Below are positions 25,895 through 32,944 of a stretch of DNA of 33,010 nucleotides, piece after piece. The notes under the pieces were generated by a model. That model had not been told where the DNA came from. It made no database searches and worked only from the letters and a program-made list of their open reading frames with translations. Origin of the DNA: Chromatiales bacterium (GTDB taxonomy: Bacteria > Pseudomonadota > Gammaproteobacteria > Chromatiales > Chromatiaceae); NCBI GenBank assembly GCA_028280505.1, contig JANQLO010000059.1, positions 1 to 33,010 of the forward strand, written 5' to 3'. Made by a program: the position numbers and the translations under genes. Numbering within the stretch: position 1 is the first letter of the stretch; every line of letters begins with the position of its first letter.

Positions 25895-26638
25895 TCAGGG
25901 TGCGTGTCTGCGCTCGGTCTTGCCCCAATCGACCGGGTGTGACACCAAGCCGGGGTCGAGCGCATGCTCGACGCGACAGCGTTGCAGTACGATGCGTTCG
26001 GCGCCTTCTCGGCGCAGTAATACGATCAAACGATCCAGCTTGTCTTGAGGCAGCCAGTCGGGGTGTACCGTCACCCTGATCTCGTGGGCGACGTCAGAGG
26101 CCAAGAGCAATGCGAGTGATTCGAATGCCCGTTCGGCGCTGCCGGGCGTGCCGGTCAGTGCCGGGTAATCCTCGGGCAAGGCCTTGATATCCAGGCCGAT
26201 CCAATCGACGCGGGGCAACAGGGCCTTCAGGCGTTGCGGATAACAGCCGGCGGTATGTAGGCCGACCTTGAAATCGAGCGCACGAACCCCGGCGATGGCC
26301 GACTCCAGGCCACGATGCAAGGTCGGTTCACCGCCGGAGAAGACCACGCCGTCGAGCAGGCCCCGGCGGCGGCGCAGAAAGCCCCAGACCGTCGGCCAGG
26401 TGAGACCTTCGGGTCCATCGCGACCGAGCAGATGGCCGTTGTGACAATAGCGGCAGCGCCAAGGACAGCCCTGGCAATAAACCACCGCCGCCAGCTCGCC
26501 GGGCATGTCGATGGTGGTCAGCGGCGTGATGCCGCCGACGACCAGACCTTCGGTCTGGAGGGCTGAGGGGCGGGGGCCGCGGGCCGAGGGCTTGTGCCCG
26601 GCCGGCGTCCGATCGCTCGTCTTTAAGGATCCGCTCAC
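25895..26638 (-). CDS. nrdG: Anaerobic ribonucleoside-triphosphate reductase-activating protein
   Basis: Radical SAM activase that forms the glycyl radical on class III ribonucleotide reductase. The [4Fe-4S] motif is C58-x3-C62-x2-C65 in GCPWRCRYCHN, preceded by GGITPLTTIDMPGELAAVVYCQ. FSGGEPTLH and the later LDIKALPEDY are family motifs. Start: GTG 26638 overlaps the stop of the preceding small gene (GTGA). A GTG at 26662 would add eight residues. The first 30 residues are rich in Pro, Arg, Ser and Gly, are encoded by GC-rich repetitive DNA (26545-26600), and are not part of the normal family N-terminus. Confidence 0.88.
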   Translation of the reverse strand: MSGSLKTSDRTPAGHKPSARGPRPSALQTEGLVVGGITPLTTIDMPGELAAVVYCQGCPWRCRYCHNGHLLGRDGPEGLTWPTVWGFLRRRRGLLDGVVFSGGEPTLHRGLESAIAGVRALDFKVGLHTAGCYPQRLKALLPRVDWIGLDIKALPEDYPALTGTPGSAERAFESLALLLASDVAHEIRVTVHPDWLPQDKLDRLIVLLRREGAERIVLQRCRVEHALDPGLVSHPVDWGKTERRHAP

Positions 26639-26955
26639 CGATTCCCGGTTGCTGACCCGCACTGAGCCGTTGGTTCAATGAAGTAGCGTCGTTCGTTTTG
26701 CTCCGATTGCTTGCCGGGGTTCCAGGACGCGATCGGGCGGTGATAGCCCATGACGCGGGTCCAGATCTCACAGCGGGTTCTTTCCTCGTCTGCGAGCACG
26801 ATATCGTCAGCCGTCCCTGGCGTGGCGATCCGGCCCGGCATCCCTGCCGGGCGTTCGCTCGGCTGCGTTCGTCCACTGGACGAACGGTCCTCGCTCACCC
26901 AGCTTTCACAGCGGGTTCTTTCCTCGTCTTTGAGTTCAATGTTGGTCTGTTGCAT
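26635..26955 (-). CDS. Separate glycyl-radical subunit of class III ribonucleotide reductase, with in-frame insertion
   Basis: A 106 aa protein. The C-terminal half, DEERTRCEIWTRVMGYHRP..GKQSEQNERRYF, is the glycyl-radical end of NrdD, with G70 in RVMGYHRP as the expected radical site. The neighbouring large NrdD lacks it. AGGAGG (26965-26970) stands nine bases before ATG 26955, inside the 3' end of nrdD, and the two genes overlap by 20 bp. This favours a genuine split over a frameshift. The octapeptide DEERTRCE occurs twice (10-17 and 56-63). The 46-residue unit between them comes from a palindromic insertion, so an undisturbed ancestor would have been about 60 aa. Internal initiation at GTG 26796 on the second copy is possible. 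Confidence 0.78.
   Translation of the reverse strand: MQQTNIELKDEERTRCESWVSEDRSSSGRTQPSERPAGMPGRIATPGTADDIVLADEERTRCEIWTRVMGYHRPIASWNPGKQSEQNERRYFIEPTAQCGSATGNR
26768..26929. repeat. 24-bp direct repeats flanking a 114-bp palindromic insertion
   Basis: Identical 24-mers lie at 26768-26791 and 26906-26929, offset 138 bp (46 codons). Between them (26792-26905) are two strong palindromes: GCCCGGCA/TGCCGGGC (26833-26840 and 26845-26852), and CGTTCGTCC/GGACGAACG (26866-26874 and 26878-26886, 3 base loop). The frame of the host gene is kept. The structure is like a REP or Rickettsia-palindromic-element insertion with a long target duplication, but no transposase or other copy is in the window. Confidence 0.75.
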
Positions 26956-28987
26956 GGTTGCATGCCTCCTGATGTTGCTTGTGTGCGATCAGTTCCTGGT
27001 CGCATTTGGGGCAGAATTCGTGTTCGCCGGCCAGATAGCCATGGGTCGGACAGATCGAGAAAGTCGGCGATATCGTGATGTAGGGCAGGCGGAAGTTGCC
27101 TAGCGCACGTTGTACCAGACGCTTGCAAGCCTCAGTGCTGGAAACCTGTTCGGGCAGGTAGAGATGCAACACGGTGCCGCCAGTGTATTTGCGCTGGAGT
27201 TCGTCCTGACGTTCCAGCGCCTCGAAGGGGTCGTCGGTGAAGCCGACCGGTAGCTGAGAGCTGTTCGTGTAATAGGGCGCCTCGGTCGTACCCGCCTGCA
27301 ATATGCCGGGGAAGCGTTTGCGGTCCTCTTTGGCGAAGCGATAGGTCGTGCCCTCGGCCGGGGTCGCTTCGAGGTTGTATAGATGCCCGGTCTCTTCCTG
27401 GAACTCGACCATGCGTGTACGCACGTGATCGAGCAGGCGACAGGCGAGAGAGAATCCGTCTTCCGTGGTGATGTCGTCCCTGTCGGTTGTGAAGTTACGG
27501 ATCATCTCGTTGATGCCGTTTACGCCGATGGTCGAGAAATGATTGCGCAGCGTGCCGAGGTAACGCTTGGTGTAGGGGAACAATCCCTGATCGATATGCC
27601 GGCCGATGACCTTGCGTTTGATTTCCAGACTGTTGCGCGCCAGTTCCAGCAATTGATCGAGTCGTGCTAGGAGTGCCGCTTCGTCATCGCGACAGAGATA
27701 ACCCAGGCGCGCGCAGTTGACGGTTACCACGCCGAGTGAGCCGGTTTGTTCGGCCGAGCCGAACAGGCCATTGCCGCGCTTCAAGAGTTCACGCAGATCC
27801 AGCTGCAGACGACAGCACATGCTGCGGATCATGTTCGGGCTGAGTTCCGAATTGAGAAAGTTCTGAAAATACGGCAGGCCGTATTTGGCGGTCATGGCGA
27901 ACAGGCGTTCGGCGTTTTCGCTGTCCCAGGGAAAGTCGGGTGTGATGTTGTACGTCGGAATCGGGAAGGTGAACACCCGGCCCTTGGCATCGCCGGCGGT
28001 CATGACCTCGATATAGGCGCGATTGATCAGGTCCATCTCGGTTTGCAGCTCACCATAAGTGAACGGCATTTCCTCGCCGCCGATGATTGGTATCTGATCG
28101 CGCAGGTCTTCGGGGCAGACCCAATCGAAGGTGAGATTGGTGAACGGCGTTTGGGTACCCCAACGCGACGGCACATTGAGGTTGTAGATCAGCTCCTGGA
28201 TGTATTGCCGCACCTCGTCGTAACTCAACGCATCTTTGCGCACAAAGGGCGCCATATAGGTATCGAAGGAGCTGAAAGCCTGGGCGCCGGCCCATTCGTT
28301 TTGCAATGTGCCGAGGAAGTTGACGATCTGACCCACGGCGGACGACATGTGCTTTGGCGGTCCAGCCTCGACCTTGCCCGGCACGCCGTTGAGACCCTCG
28401 TGCAACAGCGTGCGTAAGGACCAGCCGGCGCAGTAGCCGGCCAGCATGTCAAGATCGTGGATGTGGATGTCGGCTTCGCGATGCGCCGTGCCGATCTCGG
28501 GCGGGTAGACGTGTGATAGCCAATAGTTGGCGATCACCTTGCCCGAGGTGTTGAGAATCAGGCCGCCCAGCGAATAGCCCTGGTTGGCATTGGCGTTGAC
28601 GCGCCAGTCGGCGCGATCGAGGTATTCGTTAACCGAGCTGGCCACGTCGACCAGCGTACGGTGATCGTCACGCAAACGCCGGTGTTGGTCGCGGTAGCTG
28701 ATATAGGCACGCGCGGTTTGCAGGTGATTGGCCGCGATCAGGGTTTGTTCGACGATATCCTGCACCCGTTCGATATCGGGTACGCCGTCGGGAAAGTGGC
28801 CGTGGCTCAAAACCTTTACCACCTGTGAGGTCAGCAGGCGTGCCTCGTCGTCGGCGAATTCGCCGGTGGCCTCGCCGGCGCGGCGGATGGCGGAGAAGAT
28901 GCGATCGTTGTCGAATACGGTTTCGGACCCATCGCGGCGGCGTATACGTGCCGGCAGACGGGCCAGCCGGGTGGCTGGAAGGGACAT
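26936..28987 (-). CDS. nrdD: Anaerobic (class III) ribonucleoside-triphosphate reductase, catalytic subunit without the glycyl-radical end
   Basis: 683 aa. The N-terminal ATP-cone (about 11-105) gives allosteric control. The glycyl-radical-enzyme barrel follows, with the active-site cysteines in HDLDMLAGYCAGWSL and MIRSMCCRLQLDL. The C-terminal zinc-binding segment is CPTHGYLAGEHEFCPKC. The protein then stops after about 20 residues, before the RVxGY glycyl-radical motif, which is encoded by the overlapping small gene. ATG 28987 with GAGG upstream is preferred to GTG 29020. It makes deoxynucleotides without oxygen. The promoter region has NrdR-like and FNR-like boxes. Confidence 0.93.
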   Translation of the reverse strand: MSLPATRLARLPARIRRRDGSETVFDNDRIFSAIRRAGEATGEFADDEARLLTSQVVKVLSHGHFPDGVPDIERVQDIVEQTLIAANHLQTARAYISYRDQHRRLRDDHRTLVDVASSVNEYLDRADWRVNANANQGYSLGGLILNTSGKVIANYWLSHVYPPEIGTAHREADIHIHDLDMLAGYCAGWSLRTLLHEGLNGVPGKVEAGPPKHMSSAVGQIVNFLGTLQNEWAGAQAFSSFDTYMAPFVRKDALSYDEVRQYIQELIYNLNVPSRWGTQTPFTNLTFDWVCPEDLRDQIPIIGGEEMPFTYGELQTEMDLINRAYIEVMTAGDAKGRVFTFPIPTYNITPDFPWDSENAERLFAMTAKYGLPYFQNFLNSELSPNMIRSMCCRLQLDLRELLKRGNGLFGSAEQTGSLGVVTVNCARLGYLCRDDEAALLARLDQLLELARNSLEIKRKVIGRHIDQGLFPYTKRYLGTLRNHFSTIGVNGINEMIRNFTTDRDDITTEDGFSLACRLLDHVRTRMVEFQEETGHLYNLEATPAEGTTYRFAKEDRKRFPGILQAGTTEAPYYTNSSQLPVGFTDDPFEALERQDELQRKYTGGTVLHLYLPEQVSSTEACKRLVQRALGNFRLPYITISPTFSICPTHGYLAGEHEFCPKCDQELIAHKQHQEACNHATDQH

Positions 28988-29016
28988 AGGGTAGCCTCGT
29001 GTCAGATATGGCTTTG

Positions 29017-29064
29017 ACACAATATGTTGTAGTTCAGAAGAGCTGTAAACCCAAGATATGGAAC
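29017..29064 (-). promoter_or_regulatory. Tandem NrdR-like boxes upstream of nrdD
   Basis: ACACAATATGTTGTAG (29017-29032) matches 13 of 16 positions of the NrdR box ACACwATATATwGTGT. ACCCAAGATATGGAAC (29049-29064) matches about 10 of 16. The boxes start 32 bp apart, which is the three-helical-turn spacing known for paired NrdR sites. They lie 30-77 bp before the nrdD ATG. The second box alone would not be convincing; the spacing supports it. Confidence 0.55.
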
Positions 29065-29073
29065 CCAGTTGGT

Positions 29074-29087
29074 TTGACCCACATCAA
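29074..29087. promoter_or_regulatory. FNR/DNR-like box 1 in the nrdD/yhcC intergenic region
   Basis: TTGAC-CCAC-ATCAA has 9 of 10 fixed consensus bases. Its centre is 93 bp before the nrdD ATG and beyond the NrdR boxes, which suits activation of nrdD under low oxygen. It could also serve the divergent radical SAM-ubiUV genes. Confidence 0.6.
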
Positions 29088-29112
29088 ATTCGGCACCCAA
29101 GTCGTCATTTGT

Positions 29113-29126
29113 TTGAGAAAGATCAA
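29113..29126. promoter_or_regulatory. FNR/DNR-like box 2 in the nrdD/yhcC intergenic region
   Basis: TTGAG-AAAG-ATCAA has 9 of 10 fixed consensus bases and is centred 39 bp from box 1. Its centre is about 60 bp before ATG 29180. If used at -41.5 it would place the yhcC-ubiUV transcription start near 29161 with a short leader. No clear -10 element is visible. Confidence 0.58.
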
Positions 29127-29179
29127 GGCAACCCGGTACCGGTCGATGGCAAAAAGTCGCATTCGCCAAGCGGTACCCC

Positions 29180-30130
29180 ATGTCCAGCTCACTCCCAGCA
29201 CGTATCAATACCTTCGGTCAGGATCTGAAGCGCCGTTATGGCCGGCGGGTGCATAAGCTCGCCATCCATGCCGGTTTCACCTGTCCGAACCGCGATGGCA
29301 GCAAAGGCCGTGGCGGTTGCACCTTCTGCAATAACGTCTCGTTCAGCCCGAACGCACGACGCGAGCCTGATGTCGGCGAACAAATCGAGGCCGGTCGCCG
29401 GGTGGTTTCCAGGCGTACGGGTGCGGATCGCTATCTCGCCTATTTCCAGGCGTATACCAATACCTACGCCGATGTGATGATGCTGCGCCGGTTATACGAT
29501 GCCGCGCTTGCCGAGCCTGGTGTGATCGGTCTGTCGGTCGGTACGCGGCCGGACTGTGTGCCGGGCGCGGTGCTGGATCTGTTGGCGCGTTATCAGGACC
29601 AGGGCCACGAAGTGTGGTTAGAACTCGGTCTGCAATCGACGTTCGACGAAACTCTGCGGCGGGTGAATCGAGGGCATGGCTTCAGCGAATATGCCGGTGC
29701 CGTGCGTGCTGCGCGACAGCGTGGATTGAAGTTATGTACCCATTTGATCATTGGTTTGCCGGGCGAGGACGAGGGCCATGCACTCGCCAGCCTCGACCGA
29801 GTGCTCGAACTCGGTGCCGATGGTCTCAAGCTGCACCCCCTGCATGTGGTCAGGGGGACACGGCTGGCCAACAGCTGGCGCGCCGGCGAGTACGCACCCT
29901 GGGCCTTGTCGCGTTATCTGACGGTAGCGGCCGACCTGGTCGAGCGTACGCCCTGGGAGGTGGTGTTCCATCGACTCACCGCGACCGCATCGGCAAAGAT
30001 TCTTCTCGGACCGGATTGGTGTCAGTTCAAGTGGCGGGTGATCGACGGCATCGTCGATGAACTCGTCCGGCGCGGCAGTTGCCAGGGCAGTGCCTTCGAT
30101 CCTGTCGTTTCACAACTCGGAGGAAGTTGA
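29180..30130 (+). CDS. YhcC-type radical SAM protein (TIGR01212 family)
   Basis: A 316 aa radical SAM enzyme. The cluster motif has the spacing typical of this family, C35-x11-C47-x2-C50, in FTCPNRDG..GGCTFCNN. It continues with YFQAYTNTYA, GLSVGTRPDC, WLELGLQST, THLIIGLPGE and LKLHPLHVVRGT. The E. coli relative YhcC has no firmly known substrate. ATG 29180 has only a weak ribosome-binding site. ubiU follows 4 bp after the stop, so the genes form one transcript and the protein may act in anaerobic metabolism. That is inference from position. Confidence 0.9.
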   Translation: MSSSLPARINTFGQDLKRRYGRRVHKLAIHAGFTCPNRDGSKGRGGCTFCNNVSFSPNARREPDVGEQIEAGRRVVSRRTGADRYLAYFQAYTNTYADVMMLRRLYDAALAEPGVIGLSVGTRPDCVPGAVLDLLARYQDQGHEVWLELGLQSTFDETLRRVNRGHGFSEYAGAVRAARQRGLKLCTHLIIGLPGEDEGHALASLDRVLELGADGLKLHPLHVVRGTRLANSWRAGEYAPWALSRYLTVAADLVERTPWEVVFHRLTATASAKILLGPDWCQFKWRVIDGIVDELVRRGSCQGSAFDPVVSQLGGS

Positions 30131-30134
30131 ACCC

Positions 30135-31130
30135 ATGGAGCTTGTTTGTCCCGCCGGTAACCTCGCGTCGCTCAAGGGCGCGGTCAAGGCCGGTGCGAAT
30201 GCCGTTTATCTCGGTTTTCGCGATGCCACCAATGCACGCAACTTCGAGGGGCTCAACTTCAGTGAGACCGATATCCGAACGGGCATCGCGCATGCGCACC
30301 AACAGGGTTGCCGCGTTTTTCTCGCGCTCAACACCTATCCGCAACCGGCCAACTGGGCGCTGTGGCAGCGTGCCGTCGATCAGGCCGCGGAATTAGGCTT
30401 TGATGCGTTGATCGCCGCCGACATCGGTGTGCTCGACTATGCCGCCAATCAGTACCCTGAGTTGCCGCTACATCTATCGGTGCAGGGGTCGGCGACCAGC
30501 TACGAAGCGCTGCGTTTTTATCAGCGAGCATTCGGTATCCGGCGTGCCGTGCTGCCGCGGGTGTTGTCGGCGGCTCAGGTCAAACATGTCATCGCCAACA
30601 GTCCGGTAGAGATCGAGGTGTTCGGTTTCGGCAGTCTGTGCGTCATGGTCGAAGGTCGCTGTATCTTGTCGTCATACGCCGCCGGCAAGTCGCCCAACAC
30701 CCACGGCTGTTGTTCGCCGGCTGCGTCCGTGCAATGGCTGGAGACACCGAGGGGTTTGGAAACACGTCTCGGTGAGGTACTGGTCAACCGTGTCGGTCCG
30801 GGTGAGCATCCTGCGTATCCCACCCTGTGCAAGGGTCGCTATGAAGTCGGTGGGAACACCTATTACGCCATCGAAGAGCCGAGCAGTCTCAACACCCTGG
30901 ACTTATTGCCCGAACTTGCCGCGGCCGGCGTTTCTGCCATCAAGATCGAAGGCCGACAGCGCAGTCCGGCCTATGTTCGACAGGTCACCGCCGTCTGGCG
31001 GGCTGCGATCGATGCCTGTAAACGCGATCCCGAAAACTATCGGCCCCGGGCCGATTGGCAACAGGCCTTGGGTCGGGTCAGTGAAGGTCAGCAGACCACG
31101 TTGGGTGCTTATGCAAGACCGTGGCAATGA
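30135..31130 (+). CDS. ubiU: UbiU, O2-independent ubiquinone biosynthesis protein
   Basis: U32-family protein of 331 aa. With UbiV it hydroxylates ubiquinone precursors without oxygen. The cysteines C169, C176, C193 and C232 in FGSLCVMVEGRC, HGCCSPAASVQW and PTLCKGRY are the [4Fe-4S] ligands and have the same numbering I recall for E. coli UbiU. The N-terminus MELVCPAGNLASLKGAVKAGANAVYLGF and the end GAYARPWQ also agree with the family. ATG 30135 is chosen, with GGAGGAAG upstream; the frame extends to 30057 but would overlap the previous gene. Confidence 0.96.
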   Translation: MELVCPAGNLASLKGAVKAGANAVYLGFRDATNARNFEGLNFSETDIRTGIAHAHQQGCRVFLALNTYPQPANWALWQRAVDQAAELGFDALIAADIGVLDYAANQYPELPLHLSVQGSATSYEALRFYQRAFGIRRAVLPRVLSAAQVKHVIANSPVEIEVFGFGSLCVMVEGRCILSSYAAGKSPNTHGCCSPAASVQWLETPRGLETRLGEVLVNRVGPGEHPAYPTLCKGRYEVGGNTYYAIEEPSSLNTLDLLPELAAAGVSAIKIEGRQRSPAYVRQVTAVWRAAIDACKRDPENYRPRADWQQALGRVSEGQQTTLGAYARPWQ

Positions 31131-31148
31131 AATAAATGGATCGAGGGA

Positions 31149-31329
31149 CGAGGTGCGAGGATCGGGGAGTGCTTCCCGCGAATCGAACACGAGAAGTGTC
31201 GAGTAGCACTTGAGAAGCGCTCTAATCGGGCACGAACCCAATCCATCTTTTTACGTTTGAAGCGATTCAGCAGGAATAATCAGTCATGTCCAGTCACGAC
31301 CACCTCGCACCTCGATCCTCGCACCTCGA
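31149..31329. repeat. GC-rich short repeats at the ubiU-ubiV junction
   Basis: CGAGGTGCGAGGATCG (31149-31164) has an exact inverted copy at 31313-31328. Inside the second site CCTCGCACCTCGA occurs twice, at 31303-31315 and 31317-31329, 14 bp apart. The second group lies within the first codons of ubiV. Similar units rich in CCTCG or CCCTC are common as intergenic repeats in some gammaproteobacteria, though other copies were not seen here. Confidence 0.6.
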
Positions 31330-32221
31330 ACCTATCTCGTTATCCCTTGGGCCCGTACAATACTATTGGCCCCGCGACGATCTGATCGCCTTCTACGATC
31401 AGGCGGCCGAATCGGCGGTCGACATCGTCTATCTCGGTGAGACGGTATGCGCAAAACGCCGTTCATTACGACTGGATGATTGGATCGCGATTGGCGACAA
31501 ACTGCACGCCGCCGGCAAACAGGTGGTGTTGTCGAGTCTGGCGCTGATCGAGGCCGAGTCCGAACTCAAGACACTGCGGCGCCTGTGCGCCAACGGCCGT
31601 TTCCTGGTCGAGGCCAACGACATGGCTGCGGTCCATTTGCTCGCCGGTGAAGGCGAGTTCATCGCCGGGCCGTTCGTCAATATCTACAATCAGCACACCT
31701 TGGCGGCCCTCGCGCGCCTGGGTCTGCGTCGCTGGGTGATGCCGGTCGAGTTGTCACGCACGACCTTGGCACAGATGCAGGCAGAACGTCCGGACGGTGT
31801 GGAGACCGAGTTGTTCGCTTACGGTCGCTTACCCTTGGCCTTATCGGCGCGCTGTTTCACCGCGCGTGCGCACAATCTCCCCAAGGACGATTGTCAGTAT
31901 CGTTGTCTCGACTATCCTGACGGGATGTTGCTCGCGACCCAGGAGGATGCGCGTTTTCTCGCGTTGAACGGTATCCAGACCCAGTCGGCACAAAGCTACA
32001 CCTTGCTCGGCGAACTCGATGACATACGGGATCTGGGTGTCGATGTGCTGCGTATCAGTCCGCAGTCACGTCATACCTTCGAGGTGGTGCAAGCCTTCGC
32101 CGACGTGTTGCAACGACGTCGTGCACCGAACGATGCGGAGCAATCCTTGCTCGCCTACATGCCGAGCGGGCCCTGCGACGGTTATTGGAAAGGGCGTCCC
32201 GGACTGAACTGGCGCGTCTGA
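31286..32221 (+). CDS. ubiV: UbiV, O2-independent ubiquinone biosynthesis protein
   Basis: U32-family partner of UbiU, 311 aa. The normal N-terminus begins at about residue 19 (LSLGPVQYYWPRDDLIAFYDQA). Likely cluster ligands are C55 in YLGETVCAKRR and C190, C203 and C207 in SARCFTARAHNLPKDDCQYRC. The first 18 residues (MSSHDHLAPRSSHLEPIS) are additional and are encoded by the short repeats at 31303-31329. No other ATG or GTG fits a shorter start. The gap after ubiU is 155 bp. The gene end overlaps the convergent ubiT by 40 bp. Confidence 0.93.
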   Translation: MSSHDHLAPRSSHLEPISLSLGPVQYYWPRDDLIAFYDQAAESAVDIVYLGETVCAKRRSLRLDDWIAIGDKLHAAGKQVVLSSLALIEAESELKTLRRLCANGRFLVEANDMAAVHLLAGEGEFIAGPFVNIYNQHTLAALARLGLRRWVMPVELSRTTLAQMQAERPDGVETELFAYGRLPLALSARCFTARAHNLPKDDCQYRCLDYPDGMLLATQEDARFLALNGIQTQSAQSYTLLGELDDIRDLGVDVLRISPQSRHTFEVVQAFADVLQRRRAPNDAEQSLLAYMPSGPCDGYWKGRPGLNWRV

Positions 32222-32697
32222 GGCGCGTCGAACGAGGCACAGCGCCGGCTGTAGAGGTCGGTGAAGTGATCCAGTGCCTGGCGTGCCGGCCCGGGCAGGG
32301 GCAGCGTCTCCAGGGCGTCGAGAAAGTTCTTGAGATGCAGGCCGATGGCGGTGTCGCCCTCGATACGCAGGCGACGTTGGAAGAACAGGGTGTCCGCATC
32401 TTCGCGTTGTGTCGCCAGCAACAAAAAGGTGTACAGGTCGCCGCTGAAACGCACCGTCGGTTCGGCGTCGGCCGATACCGATCCGAAGCCGTTCTCGCCG
32501 AGCATCAAACGAAAGCCGAGCCTCAGATCGGTGATCTCCAGGCTGACGACGCGGTCGCGCAAAAAATCCAACTCGCCATCGGCCATCGGGTGTGCCAACA
32601 GGTGATTGAGCATTAACGACAGACCGCCGCCGTGCAGGCGTGGCGGCAGTAAACGCAGTGGGCCGGCAATAAAACGACAAAGGCCGGTGTTGGACAT
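32182..32697 (-). CDS. ubiT: UbiT, SCP2-domain accessory protein of anaerobic ubiquinone synthesis
   Basis: A 171 aa protein with an SCP2 sterol-carrier-like domain that binds ubiquinone precursors and is required with UbiU and UbiV for anaerobic ubiquinone synthesis in E. coli. Shared marks are DGELDFLRDRVVSLEITDL, VRFSGDLYTFLLLATQREDADTLFFQRRL and IEGDTAIGLHLKNFLDALE. ATG 32697 with GAGGTG upstream gives the normal length; a longer frame to 32802 lacks support. It converges with ubiV, and the last 40 bp of the two coding regions overlap. Confidence 0.92.
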   Translation of the reverse strand: MSNTGLCRFIAGPLRLLPPRLHGGGLSLMLNHLLAHPMADGELDFLRDRVVSLEITDLRLGFRLMLGENGFGSVSADAEPTVRFSGDLYTFLLLATQREDADTLFFQRRLRIEGDTAIGLHLKNFLDALETLPLPGPARQALDHFTDLYSRRCASFDAPQTRQFSPGRPFQ

Positions 32698-32758
32698 CAG
32701 ACACCTCGGTACCACTGTAACTCGACAGGCGATTCTACCGACGACTTTTCCCCGAACC

Positions 32759-32772
32759 ATGACCAAGGTCAA
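32759..32772. promoter_or_regulatory. Possible FNR/DNR-like site before ubiT
   Basis: ATGAC-CAAG-GTCAA contains the inverted repeat TGACC-AA-GGTCA and resembles the FNR consensus at 7 of 10 positions. It is about 62 bp upstream of the ubiT start. It is weaker than the other boxes in this window. Confidence 0.3.
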
Positions 32773-32865
32773 CTCAACGACCGATCGTCGTCGATCAGAC
32801 AAATACCGCTGGGTAGCCGTTATTCGTCAATCCCGGTTCGATTCGGAGCAATGCGGTCTGGTGTG

Positions 32866-32879
32866 CTTGATATTGATCA
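32866..32879 (+). promoter_or_regulatory. Perfect FNR/DNR box upstream of norC
   Basis: TTGAT-ATTG-ATCAA is an exact match to the FNR-family consensus. Its centre is about 72 bp before the norC ATG. If used at -41.5, transcription would start near 32914 and the GAATGAT at 32905-32911 could lie near the -10 place. In denitrifiers nor genes are usually controlled by the NO-sensing DNR/NNR proteins that use this site. Confidence 0.75.
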
Positions 32880-32944
32880 AGGCTGAGGAGGTTGAGTGGC
32901 ATTGGAATGATGCCAGACAACGGTAATGGGGGGAGGACCCAGGT

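Noticed and set aside
26936-26970. Frameshift in nrdD as the reason for the missing glycyl-radical end
   Set aside because: The small gene has its own AGGAGG and ATG with normal spacing inside nrdD, and NrdD ends with a tail after a complete zinc segment. A genuine split fits better, though resequencing would settle it.
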